From Leyella stercorea (GTDB lineage: Bacteria > Bacteroidota > Bacteroidia > Bacteroidales > Bacteroidaceae), in contig NZ_JAHQUY010000112.1 of the NCBI RefSeq assembly GCF_019052365.1, positions 1 through 5,354 of the forward strand: DNA of 5,354 nt, read 5' to 3'. Every line of letters begins with the position of its first letter. Positions within the stretch are counted from its first letter, which is position 1. The notes beneath the pieces are model-generated. The model saw only the letters and a list, made by a program, of their open reading frames with translations, searched no databases and had not been told where the DNA came from. Positions 1-5,346 of the stretch are shown here, one piece after another. The translations under genes and the position numbers were made by a program.

Positions 1-1
1 T

Positions 2-226
2 AGACAAAATAGAAATATAATCTGCAAAAATGGAACTAAGCAATTGATTTCCCAACACGGAAAGATGCATGTATGCGTTCATGAATATTGCTCTTTTGCC
101 ATATTCTTAGATGGCTGCTATCTCGGTCACTATGCCCAGTGGTTCTTCTGGTTCTTCTTTACGATTGGATTTTTTGTGATTGCAAGATGTATAGGGATGA
201 TGATTGCACAATGCTATAATAGGTGA
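2..226 (+). CDS. Possible 3' end of a membrane protein gene (partial)
   Basis: This frame is open from the left edge of the window to a TGA at 224-226, giving about 74 residues without a stop. Internal starts exist (TTG at 44, ATG at 65), so it could also be a short complete gene, but the open upstream frame fits better with a gene truncated by the window. Near the end is a strongly hydrophobic segment (AQWFFWFFFTIGFFVIA followed by RCIGMMIAQCYNR), consistent with one membrane helix with a basic C-terminal side. The stop codon sits in the base of a long hairpin (221-259) that is better paired as plus-strand RNA and is followed by a T run, which supports a plus-strand transcript ending here. 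Against it, the piece is rich in Cys and Trp and I recognise no family. It would be the only plus-strand gene and converges on the minus-strand operon. Confidence 0.4.
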   Translation, partial: RQNRNIICKNGTKQLISQHGKMHVCVHEYCSFAIFLDGCYLGHYAQWFFWFFFTIGFFVIARCIGMMIAQCYNR

Positions 227-259
227 TAAAAGTCGAAAGACCTTCGGCTCTTGTCACCT
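221..259. terminator. Long hairpin, probable terminator between convergent units
   Basis: Bases 221-237 pair with 243-259 to form a 17-position stem around the loop AGACC (238-242). In plus-strand RNA there are two G-U pairs (227/253, 233/247) and one A/C mismatch (230/250). In minus-strand RNA the same positions give two mismatches and one wobble, so the plus-strand fold is better. A T run (TTTTTATTT, from 271) lies about 11 bases after the stem on the plus strand. On the minus strand a shorter inner stem (231-237/243-249) is followed by TTTAT. It lies 37 bases past the stop of the minus-strand gene ending at 296, so it may terminate both transcripts. Confidence 0.6.
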
Positions 260-295
260 TAGGCTTCGGATTTTTATTTGTTGTATCATTAAGAA

Positions 296-892
296 TTACC
301 ATTTTTTACGGACATATACAATACCTGCCTTTATTTGGGCATCAATTGTATTTATGTCAATCCCTAATCGAATCATATACTCTTTAATTATATTATTATT
401 TAGTCTGTCTGTAATTCGTCTTCTTTTGTAATAATCCAAATTTTCAAAAGAGAGCGGCTTCCCCTCTTCATAAAAAATCCACCTATCTTCTTTGTATGCT
501 TGAATTAATCGTTCTTCTAAATTGGAATTGGAAAAATAGAATTTGAAAAATGGATTATCAGTTTCAGTTTCATTGGATAATGCACATGTAATAATGTTAC
601 ATCTCAAATGTTTTTGTATGATTCTGCAAACATTAGACAGTCCATCTTCATAATTTGATATAAAAAACACTTTGTCTGGATATATCTTATTTTGCCAGCA
701 ACTAAATTTGGGAAAATGGGAGCCTCCACTTTGTGGATTAACCCACCCATTTGGATTTGGTATTTCCGAATAGATTTCAGCCTTTCCTGTTATCAGTTGT
801 TTTTTGAATATAACTTTCACCGTTTCAATAAATAGATTGAAATCACTGATCTCGAAAACGGAGAAGGTTAAATAACTAAATTCTGTTGTCAT
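296..892 (-). CDS. Hypothetical soluble protein, last gene of the operon
   Basis: 198 residues, ATG at 892 and TAA at 298-296. There is no signal peptide or membrane helix, so the product is probably cytoplasmic, unlike the other genes of this group. The N-terminal half is a mix of beta-type segments and a stretch rich in Gly, Pro and Asn (about residues 44-60). The C-terminal part (about 125-180) is helical and charged, with a tryptophan-containing stretch (EDRWIFYEEGKPLSFEN) followed by DYYKRRRITDRLNNNIIKEY. This pattern of an Arg-Trp strand, a 'GKPLxFE' turn and then a basic helix seems familiar from small uncharacterised Bacteroidota proteins, some beside toxin loci, but I cannot name a family and the link is weak. 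The start lies 54 bases after the stop of the preceding gene. It has no ribosome-binding site and only a weak promoter-like TAACTTTT in the gap, so co-transcription is likely. The coding sequence is AT-rich. Confidence 0.85.
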   Translation of the reverse strand: MTTEFSYLTFSVFEISDFNLFIETVKVIFKKQLITGKAEIYSEIPNPNGWVNPQSGGSHFPKFSCWQNKIYPDKVFFISNYEDGLSNVCRIIQKHLRCNIITCALSNETETDNPFFKFYFSNSNLEERLIQAYKEDRWIFYEEGKPLSFENLDYYKRRRITDRLNNNIIKEYMIRLGIDINTIDAQIKAGIVYVRKKW

Positions 893-946
893 TTCTATTA
901 TTTTAATCAGGTCTCTTTAAAAGTTAATATTATAGCAGTTTACCTT

Positions 947-1318
947 TTAATTTATCGGATTGTACTTGCTTCCTCCTGCTACAGATTGAATATACTTGTT
1001 TATTTCATTTTCTTCCTTTTCCGTGTATATCACATTTAAGATAAAAAACGAAGCAAGAGAAACACAAAATGTCCACCATCCTATAGCATAGGAATTAATT
1101 TTGCTTTTAATGAGACATTTTATTCCTACTACGAAAACGACAATGAATAGGATTACGACTACAAAAGTAAAGTCCGAATAACAGATACCATTGTGTGCAG
1201 AAAAGAAATATCCTACCAAAAAAATGACACATGGAATCACGAAATTTTTGTAATAGGATTCGTCATTGTTTGTCTTGGCTGTTTCCCTTTTAGTCATATT
1301 CTTTCGTTTTCTTTTCAT
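947..1318 (-). CDS. Small three-TM membrane protein, hypothetical
   Basis: 123 residues from the ATG at 1318, which overlaps the TGA of the preceding gene in an ATGA (1315-1318), typical of translational coupling. A TTG at 1327 and an ATG at 1297 are alternative starts; the ATGA start is preferred, and GGGAG lies just before it. The N-terminus is very basic (MKRKRKNMTKRETAK), followed by three hydrophobic segments at about residues 25-42, 50-71 and 77-98. By the positive-inside rule the N-terminus is cytoplasmic and the acidic tail (TEKEENEINKYIQSVAGG) would face the periplasm. No catalytic motif is visible and I do not recognise the family. Small poly-topic proteins like this, next to lipoproteins, may be subunits of an envelope complex or immunity proteins; neither is shown by the sequence. 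Confidence 0.8.
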   Translation of the reverse strand: MKRKRKNMTKRETAKTNNDESYYKNFVIPCVIFLVGYFFSAHNGICYSDFTFVVVILFIVVFVVGIKCLIKSKINSYAIGWWTFCVSLASFFILNVIYTEKEENEINKYIQSVAGGSKYNPIN

Positions 1319-1854
1319 TTCTCCCAATTTTTAAGTATATTGCCATCAACGCCCCAACCAGAGAAGAACTTTTCGCAAATGATGTATGTCGAATCATTTG
1401 ACATACGCACGAAATAGTGTTCTTGCGCATAACGTTTGACCTTAAAAAACGTGATTTTGTATAGTCCATGAAGAGGATGCGACGGCGCAATGATTCTTAG
1501 CGAATCTTTTGTAGGAAGTATATAAGTACCATCAGCATCTTCGATGGATTTTCGGTATAAAGAATCGCTCTTCGTCAGGGAATCTTGGTCGAGGTCTTCA
1601 TCAAGCAATGTCTTTCCTCCCATATCGACTTTATCGGTTTCTACAAGAGGGAGAGATACGCTCATTTCATCACCAAAATTAAAATTGACACTGGCAAACC
1701 TATATTCCTTGCTTCGTTCCATATAGAAGCTATCTGGAACTATATTCAAAGGACCATCTAATCGGGCATCCATATAGACAGGATGAGTAGGACAAGACGA
1801 TGATGTCAACGATATTACAATTATCGTGAAAACGACAAATAAAGAATGTTTCAT
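1315..1854 (-). CDS. Hypothetical lipoprotein
   Basis: 179 residues from the ATG at 1854. The frame is open further upstream, but this start places a classic signal at the N-terminus and overlaps the TGA of the preceding gene by ATGA (1851-1854). Residues 1-20 (MKHSLFVVFTIIVISLTSSS) are a lipoprotein signal, with C21 as the likely lipidated cysteine in a loose SSS-C lipobox of the kind tolerated in Bacteroidota. The mature protein would be anchored to the inner or outer membrane. It has beta-strand-like segments, an acidic linker rich in Asp, Glu and Ser (about residues 82-107), and a C-terminal part with alternating aromatic residues (YKITFFKVKRYAQEHYFVRM, then STYIICEKFFSGWGVDG). It may be a small beta-barrel or beta-sandwich. 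No known family is recognised. Its overlaps with genes on both sides suggest that three products are made together. Confidence 0.85.
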   Translation of the reverse strand: MKHSLFVVFTIIVISLTSSSCPTHPVYMDARLDGPLNIVPDSFYMERSKEYRFASVNFNFGDEMSVSLPLVETDKVDMGGKTLLDEDLDQDSLTKSDSLYRKSIEDADGTYILPTKDSLRIIAPSHPLHGLYKITFFKVKRYAQEHYFVRMSNDSTYIICEKFFSGWGVDGNILKNWEK

Positions 1855-2402
1855 AAGCAAAACTGATTTATATCCTTCGACCTTATCTTGCATTTATGCT
1901 GAATGAAAGAATAGACGGCTAATGACAAGCCGACAGTGAAGAGATTGAAGATTCCCAACAATATAAATTGAATAATCGCAAAGAAGCAAGCGATAGTTCC
2001 GTCAGTTATAGCCCAAATAGAGAAGCCCATTAAGGGCAACATGGCAAGAGTATCCAACTCCCAATGCAATACCAATAGAGACATCTTGCTATTTGATTTA
2101 GCAAACTTCCAAGCAAGCAAAGCCGTAACAACATTCAACAAGCAAATACAAACGCAAGTAGTCTCGATAATATCGTAGTAAACTCTCCCATAAAAAGATA
2201 TGAATGTAACTACGTAAGAAACAAACGTACTTACGGCTACGGATAGCAAATATTTCTTTGTATCTTTATCTCTTAGTTTCATATTACGTTCATTATATTT
2301 TACTCTGTATTGTACACGCACACTTACCGTGTCCACCGCCTCTTGGGAATGGACGCATGAGGCAAATAAACAAAATGCCAATAAACTGAAGAGTATTTTC
2401 AT
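1851..2402 (-). CDS. Multi-spanning membrane protein with N-terminal signal, hypothetical
   Basis: 183 residues from the ATG at 2402; the in-frame TTG codons just upstream are less likely, because the ATG starts a clean signal sequence. Residues 1-15 are hydrophobic and C16 could be lipidated (LFAS-C), or signal peptidase I could cut near HSQ-EA (residue 20). A short polar stretch (about 21-50) contains many Arg, Lys and Asp. It is followed by hydrophobic segments at about 51-71, 79-100, 117-134 and 137-167; the last is long enough for one tilted or two short helices. The tail (HKCKIRSKDINQFCL) is basic. A cleaved signal followed by four helices is a less common design. The start lies 19 bases after the stop of the Ig-like gene, and the end overlaps the lipoprotein gene by ATGA, so it is a central operon member. 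Function unknown. Confidence 0.85.
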   Translation of the reverse strand: MKILFSLLAFCLFASCVHSQEAVDTVSVRVQYRVKYNERNMKLRDKDTKKYLLSVAVSTFVSYVVTFISFYGRVYYDIIETTCVCICLLNVVTALLAWKFAKSNSKMSLLVLHWELDTLAMLPLMGFSIWAITDGTIACFFAIIQFILLGIFNLFTVGLSLAVYSFIQHKCKIRSKDINQFCL

Positions 2403-2421
2403 AAGCAACAATTCTTTTTAT

Positions 2422-3210
2422 TTACTTCAACTCAAAGGTTGCCATGAAAGGCACCTTCTCACCATCTATGCTATCCTCATAAAAAAAGCGGTAAACGCCT
2501 GGTTTGTTGGGAAGAATATCGGGAAAAAGATGGGCAGTAATGGTGCCGCTTTGACCATCGTTTAAAACATGACCGATGGCCGTGAACGAGCAATCGGTGG
2601 GCACAACAAACCAATTGCCATCCGCTCCTTGGGCTGTGATGCTATAGACATCGCCATACACAAATTCCTCGCCACTATGGTTGGTAATCGTGAATCTGAT
2701 TTCCGTGGTGCCCAATGGATAGGAAGGCTTCTCCGCCTTGAGGGAGATGCCTTGGTAGGTGCTCACGCCTTCCCTGTTATCGATGATAGGGTCCAACTTG
2801 CCCTCAAACCTGATGGCGGGCGAGTTGTAAATCTGCCTACGAAACTCCAGCTGCTTCTCCTTCGTGTTCCAACGGAGCGCAACATCAATGGAGTTGGATC
2901 CCATTCCAAATCCAACAACATTTCGCAAGGCCGGGGTCTTGTCTTCCGACAGGAACTTCCGCTCAAGTATCCGCATAATGGCGTTCAGTTCCCTATGCGA
3001 ATATTTACGCGCCGAAGCCTTGCGATAGGTTCTCTTCTTGCTCTTGACAACTCTCTTTTTGCTAATGGCAACCCTCTTTTTGCCAACAGTTGCCACTTTC
3101 TTTTGCTGAATGGCCATTGATGGGTTGCAAGCAGCACAAGTGGTTTGCATTGAAAGGAACATTGTCAATCCTAATATTATTGCATTGAGGAGTTTTGGCT
3201 TCAGTCTCAT
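2422..3210 (-). CDS. Exported protein with C-terminal bacterial Ig-like (Big_14-type) domain
   Basis: 262 residues from the ATG at 3210. An upstream in-frame TTG (3222) is rejected because MRLKPKLLNAIILGLTMFLS begins a good signal peptide. Processing may be by signal peptidase I after TCAA, or lipidation at C28 (CAA-C). Residues 37-64 are four basic seven-residue repeats beginning KK. A predicted helix (about 72-90) leads to a beta-rich middle region (about 96-138) ending in SPAIRFEG. Residues about 155-262 match the bacterial Ig-like pattern: KPSYPLGTTEIRFTITNHSG, then a 'VYGDVYSI' strand, NWFVVP, GHVLNDGQSGTITAHL and KPGVYRF near the end. Domains of this type usually mediate structural or binding roles at the envelope; no enzyme motif is present. 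It is the first gene of the five-gene unit, after a terminator. No good promoter was found in 3211-3286. Its base composition appears visibly richer in G+C than its neighbours. Confidence 0.88.
   Translation of the reverse strand: MRLKPKLLNAIILGLTMFLSMQTTCAACNPSMAIQQKKVATVGKKRVAISKKRVVKSKKRTYRKASARKYSHRELNAIMRILERKFLSEDKTPALRNVVGFGMGSNSIDVALRWNTKEKQLEFRRQIYNSPAIRFEGKLDPIIDNREGVSTYQGISLKAEKPSYPLGTTEIRFTITNHSGEEFVYGDVYSITAQGADGNWFVVPTDCSFTAIGHVLNDGQSGTITAHLFPDILPNKPGVYRFFYEDSIDGEKVPFMATFELK
3019..3102 (-). repeat. Four degenerate basic heptad repeats in the Ig-like protein
   Basis: Codons 37-64 of the 3210-2422 gene read KKVATVG, KKRVAIS, KKRVVKS, KKRTYRK: four units of seven residues (21 bases each). 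The DNA copies are visible as repeated 'ctcttttt' blocks on the plus strand. The run is strongly basic and directly follows the signal peptide. Confidence 0.75.
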
Positions 3211-3286
3211 AGTTATCAGCAATTAATAATTTAACATGTAGAGAGATATGAACTCTTATAGTATATTTCTTTTCAAGGATGAAAAC

Positions 3287-3325
3287 AATTGTCATAAGGA
3301 AAAATCACTTTGCCTTATGACAATT
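3287..3325 (-). terminator. Rho-independent terminator for the 3983-3357 gene
   Basis: A perfect 13-bp inverted repeat (AATTGTCATAAGG at 3287-3299 with its complement at 3313-3325) can extend by three A-T pairs inside the 13-base loop. On the minus strand it is followed by GTTTTC and lies 31 bases after the stop codon at 3357. It separates the secreted-protein gene from the downstream five-gene unit. The T tail is short, so termination strength is uncertain. Confidence 0.75.
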
Positions 3326-3356
3326 ATACACAGTTAGAATACTTAAAACAGAAATT

Positions 3357-3983
3357 CTATTTCAACAGACTATCAAAAGTCCTTATTAACGAAATAGGAT
3401 CTTTATCAAATTCTTTCGTATCTAAATTAGACACAGTTTCTTTCATCACAGGATATGGCTTAAATACAATTTTAAGCAACATTTTCGCACCAATACTACT
3501 TCCCATCCAATAACCCTTTGCCACATCTTCATTCTTTACCTTAAAATAGAAAACATAGTTTGTGCCTTCCAAATGTAATGTTTTGGTATTTGTTATTGTT
3601 GAGATATAGTGTATATAGGCAGACACATTTTTCCCTTCATACACAGGTTTGAGGAATATCGGAGTTTTGTATGGTTTTGGATTTTTGTTCCAAACGCTTG
3701 GCAATGATTTTTGCGCCATAAGCGGAACGAACTTTATCCATTCTTTAGATTTTGAATCGTAGTACTTAATGCTCTTTATCTCTGTAGATTTGTATTCTTT
3801 CTTTTCTCTATACTTGGAATCTTTAGCAACAACGACATCACCATCATCAAGCATAAATAAAGTTTTTGTGACTCCCTTAACCACATTCCCGTTGTTTAAG
3901 GTAATTTCAACATTGTCCTGTGCTTGTACCATTACACACAACAAGAGGGCAAGAAACATAAAAAATAATCTTTTCATACTCAT
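3357..3983 (-). CDS. Secreted (periplasmic) hypothetical protein
   Basis: 208 residues from the ATG at 3983; an ATG two codons later (3977) is equally good. The N-terminus is a clear signal peptide (MKRLFFMFLALLLCVMVQA) with a signal peptidase I site after VQA, before QDN. The mature part starts with a beta-rich segment (VEITLNNGNVVKGVTKTLFM, about residues 25-44) and a DDGDVVVAKDS to KEYKSTEIKSIKYYD stretch. This layout of 'L-x-NG-x-V-x-G', then 'EYKSxxIKSIxYYD', recurs in exported Bacteroidota proteins of unknown function. The central part has aromatic residues (SVWNKNPKPYKTPIFLKPVYEGK) and a beta strand (TNYVFYFKVKNEDVAKGYW); the end is helical with an acidic SNLDTKEFDKDP segment. No catalytic residues are evident. 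It is flanked by its own promoter (4011-4040) and terminator (3287-3325), so it is probably transcribed alone. It is AT-rich like most of its neighbours. Confidence 0.88.
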   Translation of the reverse strand: MSMKRLFFMFLALLLCVMVQAQDNVEITLNNGNVVKGVTKTLFMLDDGDVVVAKDSKYREKKEYKSTEIKSIKYYDSKSKEWIKFVPLMAQKSLPSVWNKNPKPYKTPIFLKPVYEGKNVSAYIHYISTITNTKTLHLEGTNYVFYFKVKNEDVAKGYWMGSSIGAKMLLKIVFKPYPVMKETVSNLDTKEFDKDPISLIRTFDSLLK

Positions 3984-4010
3984 GTTTTTTTACGGTTTGA
4001 CTTAATGTCA

Positions 4011-4040
4011 CAAAAATACTTTTTTTCTTTGCTATCCAAA
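4011..4040 (-). promoter_or_regulatory. Bacteroidota-type sigma-70 promoter (-33/-7)
   Basis: Read on the minus strand, TTTG (4040-4037) is followed after 18 bases by TATTTTTG (4018-4011). The second box fits the Bacteroidota -7 consensus TAnnTTTG exactly, and the spacing is close to the usual 19 or so bases. Transcription would start roughly 20-25 bases upstream of the ATG at 3983, giving a short leader for the secreted-protein gene. The very A/T-rich flank adds support. Confidence 0.65.
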
Positions 4041-4118
4041 AAAATAAACACGTTTTTTTAACTTTTTTATCCGTGCGAATAGTAATATTTAACGCTTGAA
4101 ACGAAAAATGGTTTATGG

Positions 4119-4146
4119 AAACTGTTATCTGTTATTTGTTATCTGT
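4119..4146 (+). repeat. Seven-base tandem repeats, first array
   Basis: Four contiguous units AAACTGT, TATCTGT, TATTTGT, TATCTGT share the pattern WAWYTGT. The array is preceded by TATGG. It lies outside any accepted gene, upstream of the 4011-4040 promoter. Confidence 0.75.
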
Positions 4147-4169
4147 ACAGCAAAAAAAATCGTTTTTGG

Positions 4170-4183
4170 AAACTGTCAACTGT
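4170..4183 (+). repeat. Seven-base tandem repeats, second short array
   Basis: Two units, AAACTGT and CAACTGT, preceded by TTTGG, repeat the lead-in and first unit of the array at 4119. A copy of TAACGCTTG (4183-4191) follows at once; the other copy (4090-4098) precedes the first array. Confidence 0.6.
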
Positions 4184-4372
4184 AACGCTTGGGGATGATG
4201 TTATTGACCTGTCATGTGACATTTTACTCTTGTATAGACTACACCCTTTATCCAAGTCTTCAAAAGAGACATTTGAGATAGTGTTACTTATAAGAAGTTT
4301 TTTAACTCGTAGAGAACAAACAGTTGCCCCGGAATCTTTCAAATAAAATAGCTCCTCACCGTTCTCCAATGA

Positions 4373-5212
4373 TTATGATTCGCATAAATCCTTGCATTTC
4401 TCCCAATAGGCATCGAATTCCTCTTTGCTAACCAACATATTGGTTTCTATCGAATACAAGTCATATTGCAGGATAATGGACATCGGAGGATTGTGTTTGA
4501 TGAAATCTTCTGGAAAGCAACTATCTACGTCGACATTAGCTACGCAATAGTTGCCATCCGCAGAAATTGTGATAGCCTTTGATACTCTCACGCAATCAAA
4601 CTCGCCATAGCAAACCGTGTCGAACACCTTTATCTTGAAATAGAACTTGTATATCAATATTCTGTTGTTGCATGGAAGTTGTTTTCTCAGACGGATGCAC
4701 AAATGAGCCAAGGACAACAAAAAACTTTTCTTGGCATCCTTTGGAGACATTATCAGTGTGAAGTGCTTGCCAAGCTGACCTACGGAATGCACTTCAACTT
4801 CTGTTTCTGGGGCTTCCTTGGAGACAAGTATCTTGACTTCATTCACCGCCTTGCTCCAAATCTCGACGTAATCAGGAAAAATAAGGTAATAGTAGCTGCT
4901 GAAAAAGAACTCCTTAGTCTCTGGCTTGTATTGTACGAAGAAGTTGGCAGAATCAAAAGATTCGGTAAACTTTTCTTCGGGCATAATCCGAGAATCATTG
5001 GGCGACTTCTCGCAAACCCTACTAAGCATCTTGACTCGCCTCTTGAACAATATTTTATATCTGTTGCGATATAGCTTGAAAGCAATGACGATAATTGCCA
5101 AAACGGCAAGGATTGCCAACCCTATAATATTCGTAAAGAAAAGAAGGAGAAAGATATATACGCCATATATGATGACGCAACTCCATAAAACTACCATTCC
5201 AAGTTTAGACAT
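4373..5212 (-). CDS. Membrane-anchored protein with large cytoplasmic domain, hypothetical
   Basis: 279 residues, ATG at 5212 and TAA at 4375-4373. Two adjacent hydrophobic helices (about residues 5-26 and 28-46) form an N-terminal hairpin, followed by a strongly basic stretch (KLYRNRYKILFKRRVK, 46-61). By the positive-inside rule both the N-terminus and the roughly 220-residue C-terminal domain are cytoplasmic. That domain is mixed alpha/beta: aromatic strands (EFFFSSYYYLIFPDYVEIW, 101-119), an acidic patch (EAPETEVEVHSVGQLGKHF), a helix with basic residues (SFLLSLAHLCIRLRKQL, 163-179) and strands near the end. It has eight Cys after residue 60 but no CxxC pair, and no Walker, protease or nuclease motif. 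I do not recognise the family. The start has no Shine-Dalgarno sequence but an A-rich leader, and a perfect palindrome ends 13 bases upstream of it. The same frame stays open for 77 codons after the stop. Confidence 0.85.
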   Translation of the reverse strand: MSKLGMVVLWSCVIIYGVYIFLLLFFTNIIGLAILAVLAIIVIAFKLYRNRYKILFKRRVKMLSRVCEKSPNDSRIMPEEKFTESFDSANFFVQYKPETKEFFFSSYYYLIFPDYVEIWSKAVNEVKILVSKEAPETEVEVHSVGQLGKHFTLIMSPKDAKKSFLLSLAHLCIRLRKQLPCNNRILIYKFYFKIKVFDTVCYGEFDCVRVSKAITISADGNYCVANVDVDSCFPEDFIKHNPPMSIILQYDLYSIETNMLVSKEEFDAYWEKCKDLCES

Positions 5213-5225
5213 TATTTTTTCTATC

Positions 5226-5258
5226 CATTAGTGTCCCGTTAAAATCGGGACACTAATG
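5226..5258. repeat. Perfect 13-bp palindrome upstream of the 5212 gene
   Basis: CATTAGTGTCCCG (5226-5238) and its exact complement (5246-5258) flank a seven-base loop, TTAAAAT. Neither strand has a T run directly after the stem, so a simple terminator is not well supported. It lies 13 bases from the ATG of the minus-strand gene and would fall in its leader if transcription starts upstream. It could be an operator, an RNA hairpin in the leader, or the remnant of a mobile-element end pair. Confidence 0.75.
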
Positions 5259-5300
5259 CTGTAAATTATTATTGTTATTCTACTTTGTTGTTACTTTCTA

Positions 5301-5346
5301 CCTGTTGGCGGAATTAATTTAGTGCATACTTAATTCTGCCAATGGG
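5301..5346. repeat. Long imperfect inverted repeat at the right edge
   Basis: Bases 5301-5317 pair with 5330-5346 around a 12-base loop (5318-5329). The core TTGGCGGAATTAA pairs with TTAATTCTGCCAA. All 17 positions pair as plus-strand RNA, three of them as G-U (5303/5344, 5304/5343, 5310/5337); on the minus strand these three are mismatches. No T run follows on either strand. It may be a terminator-like or regulatory element between a gene beyond the window and the 5212 gene. Confidence 0.65.

Larger units (their letters stand above)
3984..4372. other. Long intergenic region with promoter and short repeats
   Basis: This 389-base stretch between the 5212-4373 and 3983-3357 genes holds no convincing gene. 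The 3' part (3984-4070) is extremely A/T-rich with many A and T runs and contains the promoter at 4011-4040. Positions 4090-4191 hold seven-base tandem repeats bounded by two copies of TAACGCTTG. A short palindrome (TGTCATGTGACA) sits at 4210-4221. A minus-strand frame is open at 4372-4139, but it has no ATG before codon 50 and runs into the repeats, so I do not annotate it. No clear terminator for the 5212-4373 gene was found here. Confidence 0.6.

Noticed and set aside
204..431. Plus-strand 75-codon frame
   Set aside because: It begins inside the left-edge reading frame, runs through the terminator hairpin and then antisense to the 892-296 gene; it is most likely a shadow.
917..950. Inverted repeat TTAAAAG / CTTTTAA in the 54-base gap between two operon genes
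   Set aside because: Seven A/T-dominated pairs with a 20-base loop are expected by chance in such AT-rich DNA and give no credible terminator.
2569..3120. A 183-codon plus-strand open frame
   Set aside because: It lies entirely antisense to the Ig-like gene, which has a signal peptide and recognisable domain pattern. The plus-strand product has no such features and is explained by the composition of the real gene.
3211..3286. Search for a promoter before the Ig-like gene
   Set aside because: No TAnnTTTG box with a spaced TTG was found; a weaker or non-standard promoter, or read-through of the 3287-3325 terminator, remains possible but is not supported.
4210..4221. Short palindrome TGTCATGTGACA
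   Set aside because: Five-base arms alone are too short to call an operator or hairpin, and it is not placed near a start codon.
4300..4340. A KDSGATVCSL stretch resembling the DSGA/DTGA active-site motif of retropepsin-like proteases
   Set aside because: It is in the unannotated frame after the 5212 gene's stop, lacks the rest of a protease fold and has no ATG start, so the match is probably chance.
4679..5074. Plus-strand 131-codon frame, and a second minus-strand frame at 4843-5109
   Set aside because: Both overlap the 279-residue membrane-anchored protein gene in other frames and give low-quality proteins without domains or credible start contexts.
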